A stretch of 11,265 bases of DNA from an uncultured Bacteroidales bacterium (GTDB lineage Bacteria; Bacteroidota; Bacteroidia; Bacteroidales; Muribaculaceae). The position numbers and the translations under genes are program-made. This document shows, piece by piece, positions 1 to 5,494 of this stretch; position 1 is the stretch's first letter, and each line of letters begins with the position of its first letter. Under the pieces are notes generated by a model. The model did no database searches and was not told the origin of the DNA. It worked only from the letters and a program-made list of their open reading frames with translations. The DNA is taken from positions 1 to 11,265 of the forward strand of contig USIY01000055.1 in assembly GCA_900554845.1 (NCBI GenBank). Reading direction: 5' to 3'.

Positions 1-613
1 CGATATAGTCAGGGCGTGACTCGCGGTCGCGCAGACCGCGTGGTGACTGTCCGCGACCCACAGCGAGGAACTTGGAACCGCCCTGAGTCTTGAACTCGCC
101 CTCGGTCCATTCACCGAGGTTCTTCTGCTCCCCGAAGTCGGAGATGATACGCTGGTTGAACTCAAGCTCGGCCTGGATGTCGGCGAGAAGTCGGTTTGCG
201 CTGTCCTGGCTTTTACCCACAACAACCATAAAGCTGATGAGCCTTTTGGGCTGGAACATCAGCCACAGGGGGAGGAAGATGTCAAAATGGGTGGACTTGG
301 CATGACCGCGAGGCCATTTAAAGACCGCTTTAAGGTTCGGGGTATTGCGCACCTTCAAGGCGGCATTATGAAACGGAGCGTTGTGGATGACCTTGATCGG
401 TTCGCCCGTCGTCTTGTCGCGCAATGTCAGATAGTGGGGAAAGTAGTATTCACAGAAAGCCGCATAATTTGAAAGCAGCCGGCGAATGCGTTTGTCACGC
501 TCGGCGGCTGACTCCTTGGCGACCGACATTGTAACCGGCGTCAGCGAATTGACGCGCTTGCAATGGTCCCGCCATTCCTCGTATGCTTTCTTTATCTCAG
601 CTGCGGATGCCAT
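1..613 (-). CDS. terL: Terminase large subunit, N-terminal part (cut by window edge)
   Basis: This is the ATP-driven DNA packaging motor, which docks on the portal and translocates and cuts phage DNA. The reading frame is open from an ATG at 613 to the window edge, giving 204 codons. The N-terminal part is helical and charged. A Walker A-type P-loop, WPRGHAKS, lies at residues 100-107, with the lysine at 106 and serine at 107. It is followed by the hydrophobic strand LISFMVVVG (about 125-133), as expected for the terminase ATPase fold. The Walker B acid and the RNase H-like nuclease domain would lie beyond the left edge and cannot be checked. It starts 1 nt after the stop of the small-subunit gene (TGATATG), so the two are cotranscribed and probably translationally coupled. 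The P-loop and the neighbouring TerS make the assignment firm. The subfamily is not resolved. Confidence 0.93.
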   Translation of the reverse strand, partial: MASAAEIKKAYEEWRDHCKRVNSLTPVTMSVAKESAAERDKRIRRLLSNYAAFCEYYFPHYLTLRDKTTGEPIKVIHNAPFHNAALKVRNTPNLKAVFKWPRGHAKSTHFDIFLPLWLMFQPKRLISFMVVVGKSQDSANRLLADIQAELEFNQRIISDFGEQKNLGEWTEGEFKTQGGSKFLAVGRGQSPRGLRDRESRPDYI

Positions 614-614
614 A

Positions 615-1091
615 TCACTTCAGCTGATTGGAGCCCATTGACTCGATGATATACTTGTCCTGGTACTTGTTGATGGCCTTGATAAGTTCCGGCGTTACTT
701 CCGGGTCGGTCGCCGCCCTGTACTCGAGCCACCGGGAGAAAGCCATGAAGACCTCGATCGCGTCAATGACATTGGCCTTTTTGTCGAGTTTCTCTATGAC
801 GGCCGACAGTTTTGACAGCTTGTCGGCCAGACCGGCAGTCGCCGCGATATCATCGGAGGCATTCACCTGCTCGATGAGTTTGTCTATGGTCATGAGCAGC
901 TTGTTTACAAGTTCCGGGCGCGTGATGCTTTTTGCAGCACGCGCTTCCTTCCATCCGTCAGCGGCGCACCATTTGGAGATGGTGACGCGGGATACATCCA
1001 CTTTGTCGGCAATCTCGGTCATCTCCATGCCGGAGAGAAACAAGGCCCTGGCGAGGGACTTCTTTTTTTCGTTTTCCTGCTTTGTAGCCAT
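615..1091 (-). CDS. terS: Terminase small subunit
   Basis: TerS recognises the packaging site on phage DNA and stimulates the large subunit. I start it at the ATG at 1091 (158 aa). The frame is open further upstream, to about 1247, but that extension would translate the operator repeats and looks non-coding. Residues about 14-48 form a helix-turn-helix (LFLSGMEMTEIADKVDVS, then RVTISKWCAADGW), the usual N-terminal DNA-binding domain of TerS. Residues 60-105 are a heptad-rich helical stretch (LVNKLLMTIDKLIEQV, then LADKLSKLSAVIEKL) suited to ring oligomerisation. A further helical C-terminus (about 108-150) could contact TerL. The gene runs opposite to the structural operon and shares its divergent regulatory spacer. 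A generic HTH regulator is the alternative, but the direct coupling to TerL argues strongly for TerS. Confidence 0.86.
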   Translation of the reverse strand: MATKQENEKKKSLARALFLSGMEMTEIADKVDVSRVTISKWCAADGWKEARAAKSITRPELVNKLLMTIDKLIEQVNASDDIAATAGLADKLSKLSAVIEKLDKKANVIDAIEVFMAFSRWLEYRAATDPEVTPELIKAINKYQDKYIIESMGSNQLK

Positions 1092-1125
1092 ATCTGAATG
1101 TGATAATATGCGATTGAATTTGGCG

Positions 1126-1156
1126 CAAAGGTGGCGTAAAATACGGTGTCCGCAAA
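1126..1156 (-). promoter_or_regulatory. Candidate Bacteroidetes-type promoter for terS-terL
   Basis: Read on the minus strand, a -33 element TTTG (1156-1153) is followed after 19 nt by CACCTTTG (1133-1126). The Bacteroidetes primary sigma consensus is TTTG, a spacer of about 19-21 nt, then TAnnTTTG. Only the first base of the -7 box deviates. Transcription would begin near 1119, about 28 nt before the terS ATG. The -33 box is part of the A/T flank of the inverted repeat, so a repressor on the repeat would block it. This is a pattern match only. Confidence 0.45.
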
Positions 1157-1206
1157 AAAAGTGTGCAACCATTGCATACAAGTGTGCAACCATTGCACAC
1201 TTTTTT
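1155..1206. repeat. Tandem dyad repeats forming a candidate operator
   Basis: Two perfect 16-bp direct copies of GTGTGCAACCATTGCA lie at 1161-1176 and 1182-1197, exactly 21 bp apart, or two helical turns, so both would face the same side of the DNA. Each copy contains the dyad TGCAA-CCA-TTGCA. The second copy extends to a perfect 8-bp-arm palindrome, GTGTGCAACCATTGCACAC (1182-1200). In addition, AAAAAAGTGTGCAA (1155-1168) and TTGCACACTTTTTT (1193-1206) form a perfect 14-bp inverted repeat around the whole element. It sits midway between divergent genes and touches both candidate -33 boxes. The likeliest reading is a dimer- or tetramer-bound operator. A TerS-bound packaging site (pac/cos) is the main alternative. 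Confidence 0.7.
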
Positions 1207-1235
1207 GGATGTAAGGCGATTAACGCTGAATTTTG
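1204..1235 (+). promoter_or_regulatory. Candidate Bacteroidetes-type promoter for the head-lysis-tail operon
   Basis: The element TTTG (1204-1207), which ends the right arm of the inverted repeat, is followed after 20 nt by GAATTTTG (1228-1235). This fits TTTG-N19-21-TAnnTTTG with one mismatch, in the first base of the -7 box. Transcription would start near 1241, giving a short leader of about 20 nt before the protease ATG at 1261. No other promoter or terminator is evident downstream, so it could drive the whole plus-strand operon. This is a pattern match only. Confidence 0.45.
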
Positions 1236-1260
1236 CAGCGAAATCATTATCGCACATCAC

Positions 1261-2133
1261 ATGGGCAACAGAGTAAGACTTACAAACGACACGCTCAACA
1301 GCTACGGCTATCGCGTCCTTACCGAGGGCGTGGACATGGAGCAGTATGAGCGCAACCCGATACTCCTGTATATGCACAACCGTGGCCAGGTCATCGGTGT
1401 GATCAAGGACCTCAAGAGAGAGAACGGCGAGATAACCGGTGAGCTCGCATTTGACGAGGCAACCGAACTGTCGCGCCAGTGCAAGAAGCAATGGGAATTC
1501 GGCTCACTCCGAATGGTAAGCATAGGTTTCAATGTCATTGAAACCAGCGACGCTCCCGAACATATAGTCTCCGGACAGCGCTTCCCCACGGTGACCAAAT
1601 CACAGCTGCATGAAGTGTCGCTCGTGGACATAGGAGCCAACAACGATGCCATCAGACTTTATAAAGACGGACAGTTAATAACGCTCGGCGACGGCGGCGA
1701 TTGCCCCCTTCCCAGGCTGAATCATAAACCAAACAACAATCCCCAAATGGACATCAAGACACTTGCCCTGCAACTGGGCTTGCCGGAAACGGCAGACGAG
1801 GCGGCAGTCAATGCCAAACTCGCCGAACTGAAGGGTTCCAAGGAGGAATCCGACAAGATGCGTGCAGAGAACGAACAGCTCAAGCTCGCGCAGATCACTA
1901 CAGCCGTCGATGCTGCCGTCGCAGCCAAGAAGATTCCGGCTGACAAGAAGCAGCACTTCATCGACATGGGCAAGAAGCTCGGCATCGAAGACCTCAACGC
2001 CACTCTCGACGCCATCTCGCCGGCCATCAAGCTCAGTTCCGCTCTGGAGGCCGAGCCCGCCGGGGATGACCTCCCCAAGAAGAGCCCGTGGGAACTCCGC
2101 ATGGAGGAAATTCGCGCCAAACTCAAAAAATAA
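1261..2133 (+). CDS. Prohead protease with fused C-terminal scaffold-like domain
   Basis: This is a phage head maturation protease of the HK97/Mu-I type, 290 aa from the ATG at 1261. Upstream codons in the same frame lie antisense to terS and over the operator, so I exclude them. The N-terminal half (about 1-145) has the hallmarks of the family: His39 in LLYMHNRGQVIG, Ser87 in the MVSIGF motif, and a conserved-looking LHEVSLVDIGAN segment with Glu118. His39 and Ser87 are the probable catalytic pair. A Pro/Asn-rich linker (about 148-161) leads to a charged helical half (163-290) with coiled coil around 185-205 (LKGSKEESDKMRAENEQLKL) and an acidic to basic tail. That half is typical of an assembly scaffold or delta domain. 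The gene lies directly before the capsid gene, as usual. Confidence 0.9.
   Translation: MGNRVRLTNDTLNSYGYRVLTEGVDMEQYERNPILLYMHNRGQVIGVIKDLKRENGEITGELAFDEATELSRQCKKQWEFGSLRMVSIGFNVIETSDAPEHIVSGQRFPTVTKSQLHEVSLVDIGANNDAIRLYKDGQLITLGDGGDCPLPRLNHKPNNNPQMDIKTLALQLGLPETADEAAVNAKLAELKGSKEESDKMRAENEQLKLAQITTAVDAAVAAKKIPADKKQHFIDMGKKLGIEDLNATLDAISPAIKLSSALEAEPAGDDLPKKSPWELRMEEIRAKLKK
1747..2133 (+). CDS. Candidate nested capsid scaffold from an internal in-frame start
   Basis: An in-frame ATG (codon 163 of the protease gene) begins a 128-aa product, MDIKTLALQLGLPETADEAA and onward, consisting of exactly the helical, charged scaffold-like half. It is preceded by an A/C-rich leader (1726-1746, AAACCAAACAACAATCCCCA). 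That leader closely resembles those before the capsid gene and the holin-like gene, in an operon without Shine-Dalgarno sequences. Phages lambda (C/Nu3) and Mu (I/Z) make their scaffolds in this way, from nested in-frame starts. The domain boundary coinciding with a start-like leader is what I see; separate expression is inferred. If not separately expressed, the region would act as a delta domain of the full-length protein. Confidence 0.48.
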   Translation: MDIKTLALQLGLPETADEAAVNAKLAELKGSKEESDKMRAENEQLKLAQITTAVDAAVAAKKIPADKKQHFIDMGKKLGIEDLNATLDAISPAIKLSSALEAEPAGDDLPKKSPWELRMEEIRAKLKK

Positions 2134-2154
2134 CAAATCAAAAACGATACCGAC

Positions 2155-3162
2155 ATGGCAATCAGAGTAGACAACACCAGTTACAACGGCGAGGTACTCG
2201 AAAGAATCCTTACCGTGGCCGCCACAGGCAACGAGCTTGTGGAGAAAGGCCTTATCCACGTCATCCCCGGCGTGGAGAAAAAGACAAGCATCCCCCGTCT
2301 GAAGACCGGCAAGATGCTCCAGAAGCGCAAGGAGGACCCGCAGGTCACCGACAGCAAAGGTGATTTCAATTGGTCTGAGCAGACACTGGAGCCCCATGAC
2401 TTTATGGCTTTCACCGTCTTCAATCCCCGCGCCTTCGAGCAGATCTGGCGCAAGTGGCAGCCCAAGGGCAACCTCGTTTTCGCCCAGCTTCCCCCGGAGG
2501 CTCAGAACGCCCTCCTGGACGCTCTGAGCAAGCAGGTTCAGTTCGAGCTCGGCGATCACTATGTCAACGGCGAATATGTCGACGGCACCGACGACACCAA
2601 GCTCATGGACGGCATCCTCACCCAGGCTGCCAAGGCCAAGGACTATGTCCTGGTGGATGTATCCCAGGCCGACACCATGACCAAGAAGCTGAAGGCTGTC
2701 CGCGCCGCCATCCCCAAGGCCATGCGTCCGAACCCCGACCTGCGCATCATCATGAGCGTCGACGACTTCGACAAGTACGATGACGAGCTGACCGAGCGCG
2801 AGGCCAAGAACGCCAGCGAGACCGAGGTCAACCGCAAGCGCTACAAGGGCATCACCATCGAGACCGTGGCTGCATGGCCCGACGGCGTTATTGTCGCCAC
2901 CCTCTGCTCGCCTGATCCCGACGGCAACTTCTTCGCCGCCGTCAACCTCCAGAACGACGAGAGCGTGATTCAGATAGACAAGGTTTCCAACGCCAGCGAG
3001 CTCTACTTCTTCAAGCTGCTCATGAAGGCCGACACCAACATCGCCTTCGGTGAGGAATTCATCGTCGCAGACTTCCGCGCCACGCCCAAGTTCAAGGCAT
3101 CTACAGGTTCATCAACGGGAGGCACCACTCAGGGCGGCGGTACCACTGAAACCGGCAAATAA
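2155..3162 (+). CDS. Major capsid protein
   Basis: This 335-aa protein sits in the canonical place just after the protease/scaffold gene and before the rest of the operon. Residues 1-80 contain an N-terminal arm and a strand-rich segment (KTSIPRLKTGKM, WSEQTLEPHDF). The middle is helical (FEQIWRKWQPKGNLVFAQL). The C-terminal part alternates strands and helices (LRIIMSVDDFDKYDDELTE, GITIETVAAWPDGVIVATL), consistent with a HK97-type fold, though I cannot confirm the fold. The protein ends in a low-complexity Gly/Thr/Ser tail (about 315-335). Codon choice is strongly skewed to C- or G-ending synonyms (AAG, GAC, CCC, ATC) compared with the tape measure gene, as expected for the most highly expressed protein of the phage. 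The start follows an A-rich leader with no Shine-Dalgarno sequence. Confidence 0.86.
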   Translation: MAIRVDNTSYNGEVLERILTVAATGNELVEKGLIHVIPGVEKKTSIPRLKTGKMLQKRKEDPQVTDSKGDFNWSEQTLEPHDFMAFTVFNPRAFEQIWRKWQPKGNLVFAQLPPEAQNALLDALSKQVQFELGDHYVNGEYVDGTDDTKLMDGILTQAAKAKDYVLVDVSQADTMTKKLKAVRAAIPKAMRPNPDLRIIMSVDDFDKYDDELTEREAKNASETEVNRKRYKGITIETVAAWPDGVIVATLCSPDPDGNFFAAVNLQNDESVIQIDKVSNASELYFFKLLMKADTNIAFGEEFIVADFRATPKFKASTGSSTGGTTQGGGTTETGK

Positions 3163-3164
3163 TC

Positions 3165-3629
3165 ATGGCCAAGCTCTTGTATCTCGTACTCCATTGCACC
3201 GCGACACCCGAGGGACGTGAGGTGACAGCCGCTGATATTCGGCGCTGGCACACCTCCCCGGTGTCGAAGGGCGGACGGGGATGGAAACAGGTCGGCTACA
3301 CCGATATAATCCACCTCGACGGCACGGTCGAGCGCCTTGTCGACAACAACGAGGACGCGAACGTCGACCCGTGGGAAATCACCAACGGCGCCAAAGGCTA
3401 CAACTCAGTGAGCCGACATGTCGTCTATGCCGGCGGTTGCGCCAGGGACGGTAAAACGCCCAAGGACACGCGCACCCCGGCACAGCTCAAGGCAATGGAG
3501 GCCTATGTCAGGGATTTCCACAAGCGTTTTCCCGGCGTCCGCATCATCGGTCATAACGAAGTGGCGGCGAAAGCCTGCCCGAGTTTCGATGTCCAGAAGT
3601 GGCTCAAGTCAATAGGCATAACCCAGTAA
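3165..3629 (+). CDS. Endolysin: N-acetylmuramoyl-L-alanine amidase (T7 lysozyme type)
   Basis: This is a zinc amidase that cuts the bond between MurNAc and L-Ala of peptidoglycan during lysis (Amidase_2, PF01510). At 154 aa it is almost the same length as T7 lysozyme (151). The zinc ligands are visible: His10 in LVLHCTAT, His130 in IIGHNEVAAKACPSFDV, and Cys138. Tyr45 in VGYTDIIH and Lys136 match T7 Tyr46 and Lys128, with the same spacing to the zinc ligands. The active site therefore looks intact. There is no signal peptide and no separate wall-binding domain, so export would depend on a holin. The gene begins 2 nt after the capsid stop and is followed by the two membrane-associated lysis candidates, which supports a lysis role over a structural one. 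Confidence 0.95.
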   Translation: MAKLLYLVLHCTATPEGREVTAADIRRWHTSPVSKGGRGWKQVGYTDIIHLDGTVERLVDNNEDANVDPWEITNGAKGYNSVSRHVVYAGGCARDGKTPKDTRTPAQLKAMEAYVRDFHKRFPGVRIIGHNEVAAKACPSFDVQKWLKSIGITQ

Positions 3630-3653
3630 CAACCAATCAAACCAAACACAGCG

Positions 3654-4154
3654 ATGTCCTTCAGCGAAATCCTCAACATACTTCTCGGCGGCGGTCTTGT
3701 GGCGCTTATAGTGGCTGTCGCCACCATGAGGGCGACTGTGCGCAAGGCCAACGCCGATGCAGAAAAGGCAAAGGCCGACGCCGAGACCGTGCATATCACC
3801 AACACCGAGAACGCGACCCGGATTCTGGTGGAGAACATCGTGAAACCATTAAAGGACGAACTCCATGCTACCAGAGAAGATCTTCAGGCCACCAAAAGGG
3901 AGATGGCCTCTACCAAGAGAGAAATGGCCCGGCTGCGCAAGGCTGTCGAGGCTGCTTCCGGCTGTCCTCATTCTGACGGCTGTCCTGTGCTTGCCCGGCT
4001 GCGCGACCACCAAAAAGACGCAGACCGAGCAAACACAGAGCCAACAGATAGTGACGATCCACGACACAATTCAGGCATTTACGCGGATTGTCCAAACGGA
4101 AGCGGTGCCGGAGAGCCGTGTGGAGATGAGGATATCCGTGGACAGCCTCCTTAA
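3654..4154 (+). CDS. One-TM coiled-coil protein (holin or inner-membrane spanin candidate)
   Basis: This 166-aa protein has one N-terminal membrane segment (about residues 5-24, ILNILLGGGLVALIVAVATM). A long charged coiled coil follows (about 25-100), with repeats such as ATREDLQATKREMASTKREM. Next comes a Cys pair region (GCPHSDGCPVLARL), then a disordered hydrophilic tail that coincides with the overlap with the next gene. It lies between the amidase and a lipoprotein gene that starts inside it in the +1 frame, the architecture of Rz/Rz1 spanin pairs. Against an inner spanin, positive charges follow rather than precede the TM segment, which favours a cytoplasmic C-terminus and leaves a holin or other role open. 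An A/C-rich leader (ACCAATCAAACCAAACA) precedes the ATG. The function is uncertain; the gene itself is well supported. Confidence 0.72.
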   Translation: MSFSEILNILLGGGLVALIVAVATMRATVRKANADAEKAKADAETVHITNTENATRILVENIVKPLKDELHATREDLQATKREMASTKREMARLRKAVEAASGCPHSDGCPVLARLRDHQKDADRANTEPTDSDDPRHNSGIYADCPNGSGAGEPCGDEDIRGQPP

Positions 4155-4458
4155 ACTCCCGCAAGGCGCGACCTATCACCGCAAGAGCGGACAGGCACAT
4201 GCCGAAGTATCAATACGTGGTGACACCATATATGTGACCGGCACATGTGACAGTCTCGCCCGGCAGGTGGAATATTACGAGGCGCTTTACCATAACGCAC
4301 GAGACGCGCTGGAAAACTACCACGCGACTGTCCGGGAAGAGGCAAAGACCCGGGAATCCCCCCTAAACGCATTTGTCAAGGGGCTGGTCTTGGGCATTGT
4401 CTCCGGAATATCACTGACTTATTTCATCAAAATCTCAAAACGACGCAAAAATGAATAA
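3865..4458 (+). CDS. Lipoprotein with C-terminal TM: spanin (u-spanin-like) candidate
   Basis: This 197-aa ORF overlaps the upstream gene by 290 nt in the +1 frame and alone covers 4155-4450. It has a basic N-region, a hydrophobic core (LLPAVLILTAVLCL) and a lipobox LPGC with Cys46, so it is predicted to be lipidated. The mature protein has a helical or strand periplasmic region (47-168, including GDTIYVTGTCDSL and a helix EYYEALYHNARDALENYH). A second membrane segment follows (about 169-189, AFVKGLVLGIVSGISLTYFI), with a basic tail KISKRRKNE. An outer-membrane lipid anchor plus an inner-membrane TM is the topology of unimolecular spanins such as T1 gp11, which disrupt the outer membrane at the end of lysis. 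The N-region before the core is long, so the start could be at a non-ATG codon further in. It ends 8 nt inside the tail tube gene. Confidence 0.68.
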   Translation: MLPEKIFRPPKGRWPLPREKWPGCARLSRLLPAVLILTAVLCLPGCATTKKTQTEQTQSQQIVTIHDTIQAFTRIVQTEAVPESRVEMRISVDSLLKLPQGATYHRKSGQAHAEVSIRGDTIYVTGTCDSLARQVEYYEALYHNARDALENYHATVREEAKTRESPLNAFVKGLVLGIVSGISLTYFIKISKRRKNE

Positions 4459-4999
4459 AGACTTCATGTACGGCATCGGTGCCGTAAAATATAAAGGCAA
4501 ACCTGTCGGCTATATCGCCAAGAACTCCTTCGACATGGGAGGCACAAAGCCCGAATCCACCGACATCGAGGCCGAGCAGGTTCCCGGCGCCCCCGTCCTG
4601 GTCATAGCCCAGTCCAACGGCAAGATCGCGCCCAAGTTCGACATGATTCAGTTGAATTTCGAGAGCCTGGAGCAGCTTCTTGGCGGCAAGCTCCATAAGT
4701 CGGGTGAGAAGATCGTCGGCTGGACGGCTCCCCGCGCCGCAATGGTCATGGAGGGACCGTGGGAACTGGAACTTGTGTCCGGGCAGTCCATCCTCATTCC
4801 CAACGCAACCCTACTTTCCGACCTCGCCGGCAAGCTCACGCTTACCGAGACCGCCAAGATCGAGGTCGAGCTGAAGGTCGCCATGCCGTCTGCCGCCAAT
4901 GTTCCCCCTTACGGCGTGTTCGCAAGCGATTCACTTCCCACCGAATGGTCGGAAACCGGCAACTGGCTGCTTCCCGAAGATATCCAAACCGCAGGATAA
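4451..4999 (+). CDS. Tail tube protein
   Basis: This 182-aa protein fits the major tail tube subunit that stacks in rings around the tape measure. It is strand-rich, with short segments such as GIGAVKYKGKPVGYIAKNSF, APVLVIAQSNGKIAPKFDMI, AAMVMEGPWELELVSGQS and TAKIEVELKVAM. It is a single compact domain without membrane segments. Its place two genes before the tape measure, with a pair of overlapping small ORFs between, is the standard siphovirus order. No sheath gene precedes it, so the tail is probably non-contractile. The ATG overlaps the stop region of the preceding lipoprotein gene by 8 nt (ATGAATAA), which suggests translational coupling. Codon usage is rich in C- and G-ending codons, like the capsid gene, consistent with high expression. 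The assignment is by position and composition, as tube proteins diverge strongly. Confidence 0.76.
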   Translation: MNKDFMYGIGAVKYKGKPVGYIAKNSFDMGGTKPESTDIEAEQVPGAPVLVIAQSNGKIAPKFDMIQLNFESLEQLLGGKLHKSGEKIVGWTAPRAAMVMEGPWELELVSGQSILIPNATLLSDLAGKLTLTETAKIEVELKVAMPSAANVPPYGVFASDSLPTEWSETGNWLLPEDIQTAG

Positions 5000-5002
5000 T
5001 GT

Positions 5003-5494
5003 ATGGACGAGGCCACGATAAGGCACATCCAGATGGAAGGCGCGGACGCGCTGCTTGATGCCGGGGTTACAATCCCCCTGATGCGTCTGCGCCTTCCTTT
5101 CAGGAAAAAGCCCGTAGAAATAAGGCTGACCATGAAGCGGCCGTGTCTGTCCGGGCAAATCCTCATCGCCCGGACTTATTTGTCTATGGAGGTCACAAGC
5201 GAGCAGATGTGGTCGTTCACCAAAGAACAGGAGATGGCCTTTATCGCCAATCACGGCAGGAAGTTGGCCCGAATGGTAGCCTTGACTGTCTGTAGAAGTC
5301 CTCTCTCCCGTAGATGCCTGCTTGGGCTTACGGCATGGCTCGTGCGAAACTTCATGAGGAACGAATATCTGCTTGGAGCGATGAAGCGTTTTGTGTCGCT
5401 CATGGGCACGGACCCTTTTATACCTATTATCAGATCGGCGGAGCGGACGAATCCGATGAAGCTGAGAATGAGCCAAAAAAGGAAGGGGAGTTAA
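5003..5494 (+). CDS. Putative tail assembly chaperone, G-like
   Basis: This 163-aa basic protein starts 3 nt after the tail tube stop. Its N-terminus is mixed (EGADALLDAGVTIPLMRLRLPF). The middle and C-terminus are helical, with hydrophobic stretches (KLARMVALTVCRSPLSRRCLLGLTAWLVRNFM) and a distinctive VSLMGTDPFIPIIRSAERTNPMK segment. I recognise no catalytic motif. Between tail tube and tape measure, siphoviruses encode chaperones that coat the tape measure before tube polymerisation, usually as a short protein (G) and a frameshifted extension (GT). Here the last 181 nt overlap a second ORF in the -1 frame, the direction used by lambda G/GT. The function is inferred from position and gene arrangement alone. 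A gene-specific tail completion protein is a fair alternative. Confidence 0.6.
   Translation: MDEATIRHIQMEGADALLDAGVTIPLMRLRLPFRKKPVEIRLTMKRPCLSGQILIARTYLSMEVTSEQMWSFTKEQEMAFIANHGRKLARMVALTVCRSPLSRRCLLGLTAWLVRNFMRNEYLLGAMKRFVSLMGTDPFIPIIRSAERTNPMKLRMSQKRKGS

Noticed and set aside
90..472. Two short plus-strand ORFs over the terminase region
   Set aside because: They are antisense to terL, whose P-loop and continuous frame show the minus strand to be coding.
1161..1197. CRISPR-like or iteron-type array
   Set aside because: There are only two copies, separated by 5 bp, with internal dyads. There are no spacers and no neighbouring cas or replication gene.
628..1260. Upstream extension of the protease frame, open from 628
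   Set aside because: It is antisense to terS and runs through the operator repeats. The protease family's N-terminus fits the ATG at 1261.
958..1491. 177-codon minus-strand ORF across the divergent spacer
   Set aside because: It covers the operator and is antisense to the protease. It shows no domain-like sequence and is a shadow frame.
1675..2559. Long minus-strand ORF of 294 codons opposite protease and capsid
   Set aside because: It lies antisense to two well-supported genes, crosses their boundary, and has the Leu-rich composition typical of the complement of GC-rich coding sequence.
3129..3314. Short minus-strand ORF across the capsid-amidase junction
   Set aside because: It is antisense to the capsid end and the amidase, whose zinc ligands fix the true frame.
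5475..5481. A AAA AAG, the classic strong -1 slippery heptamer
   Set aside because: The bases are present, but the heptamer is in register with the second ORF and not the first. Canonical tandem slippage there would not join the G-like to the T-like frame; only relaxed variants are kept as candidates.
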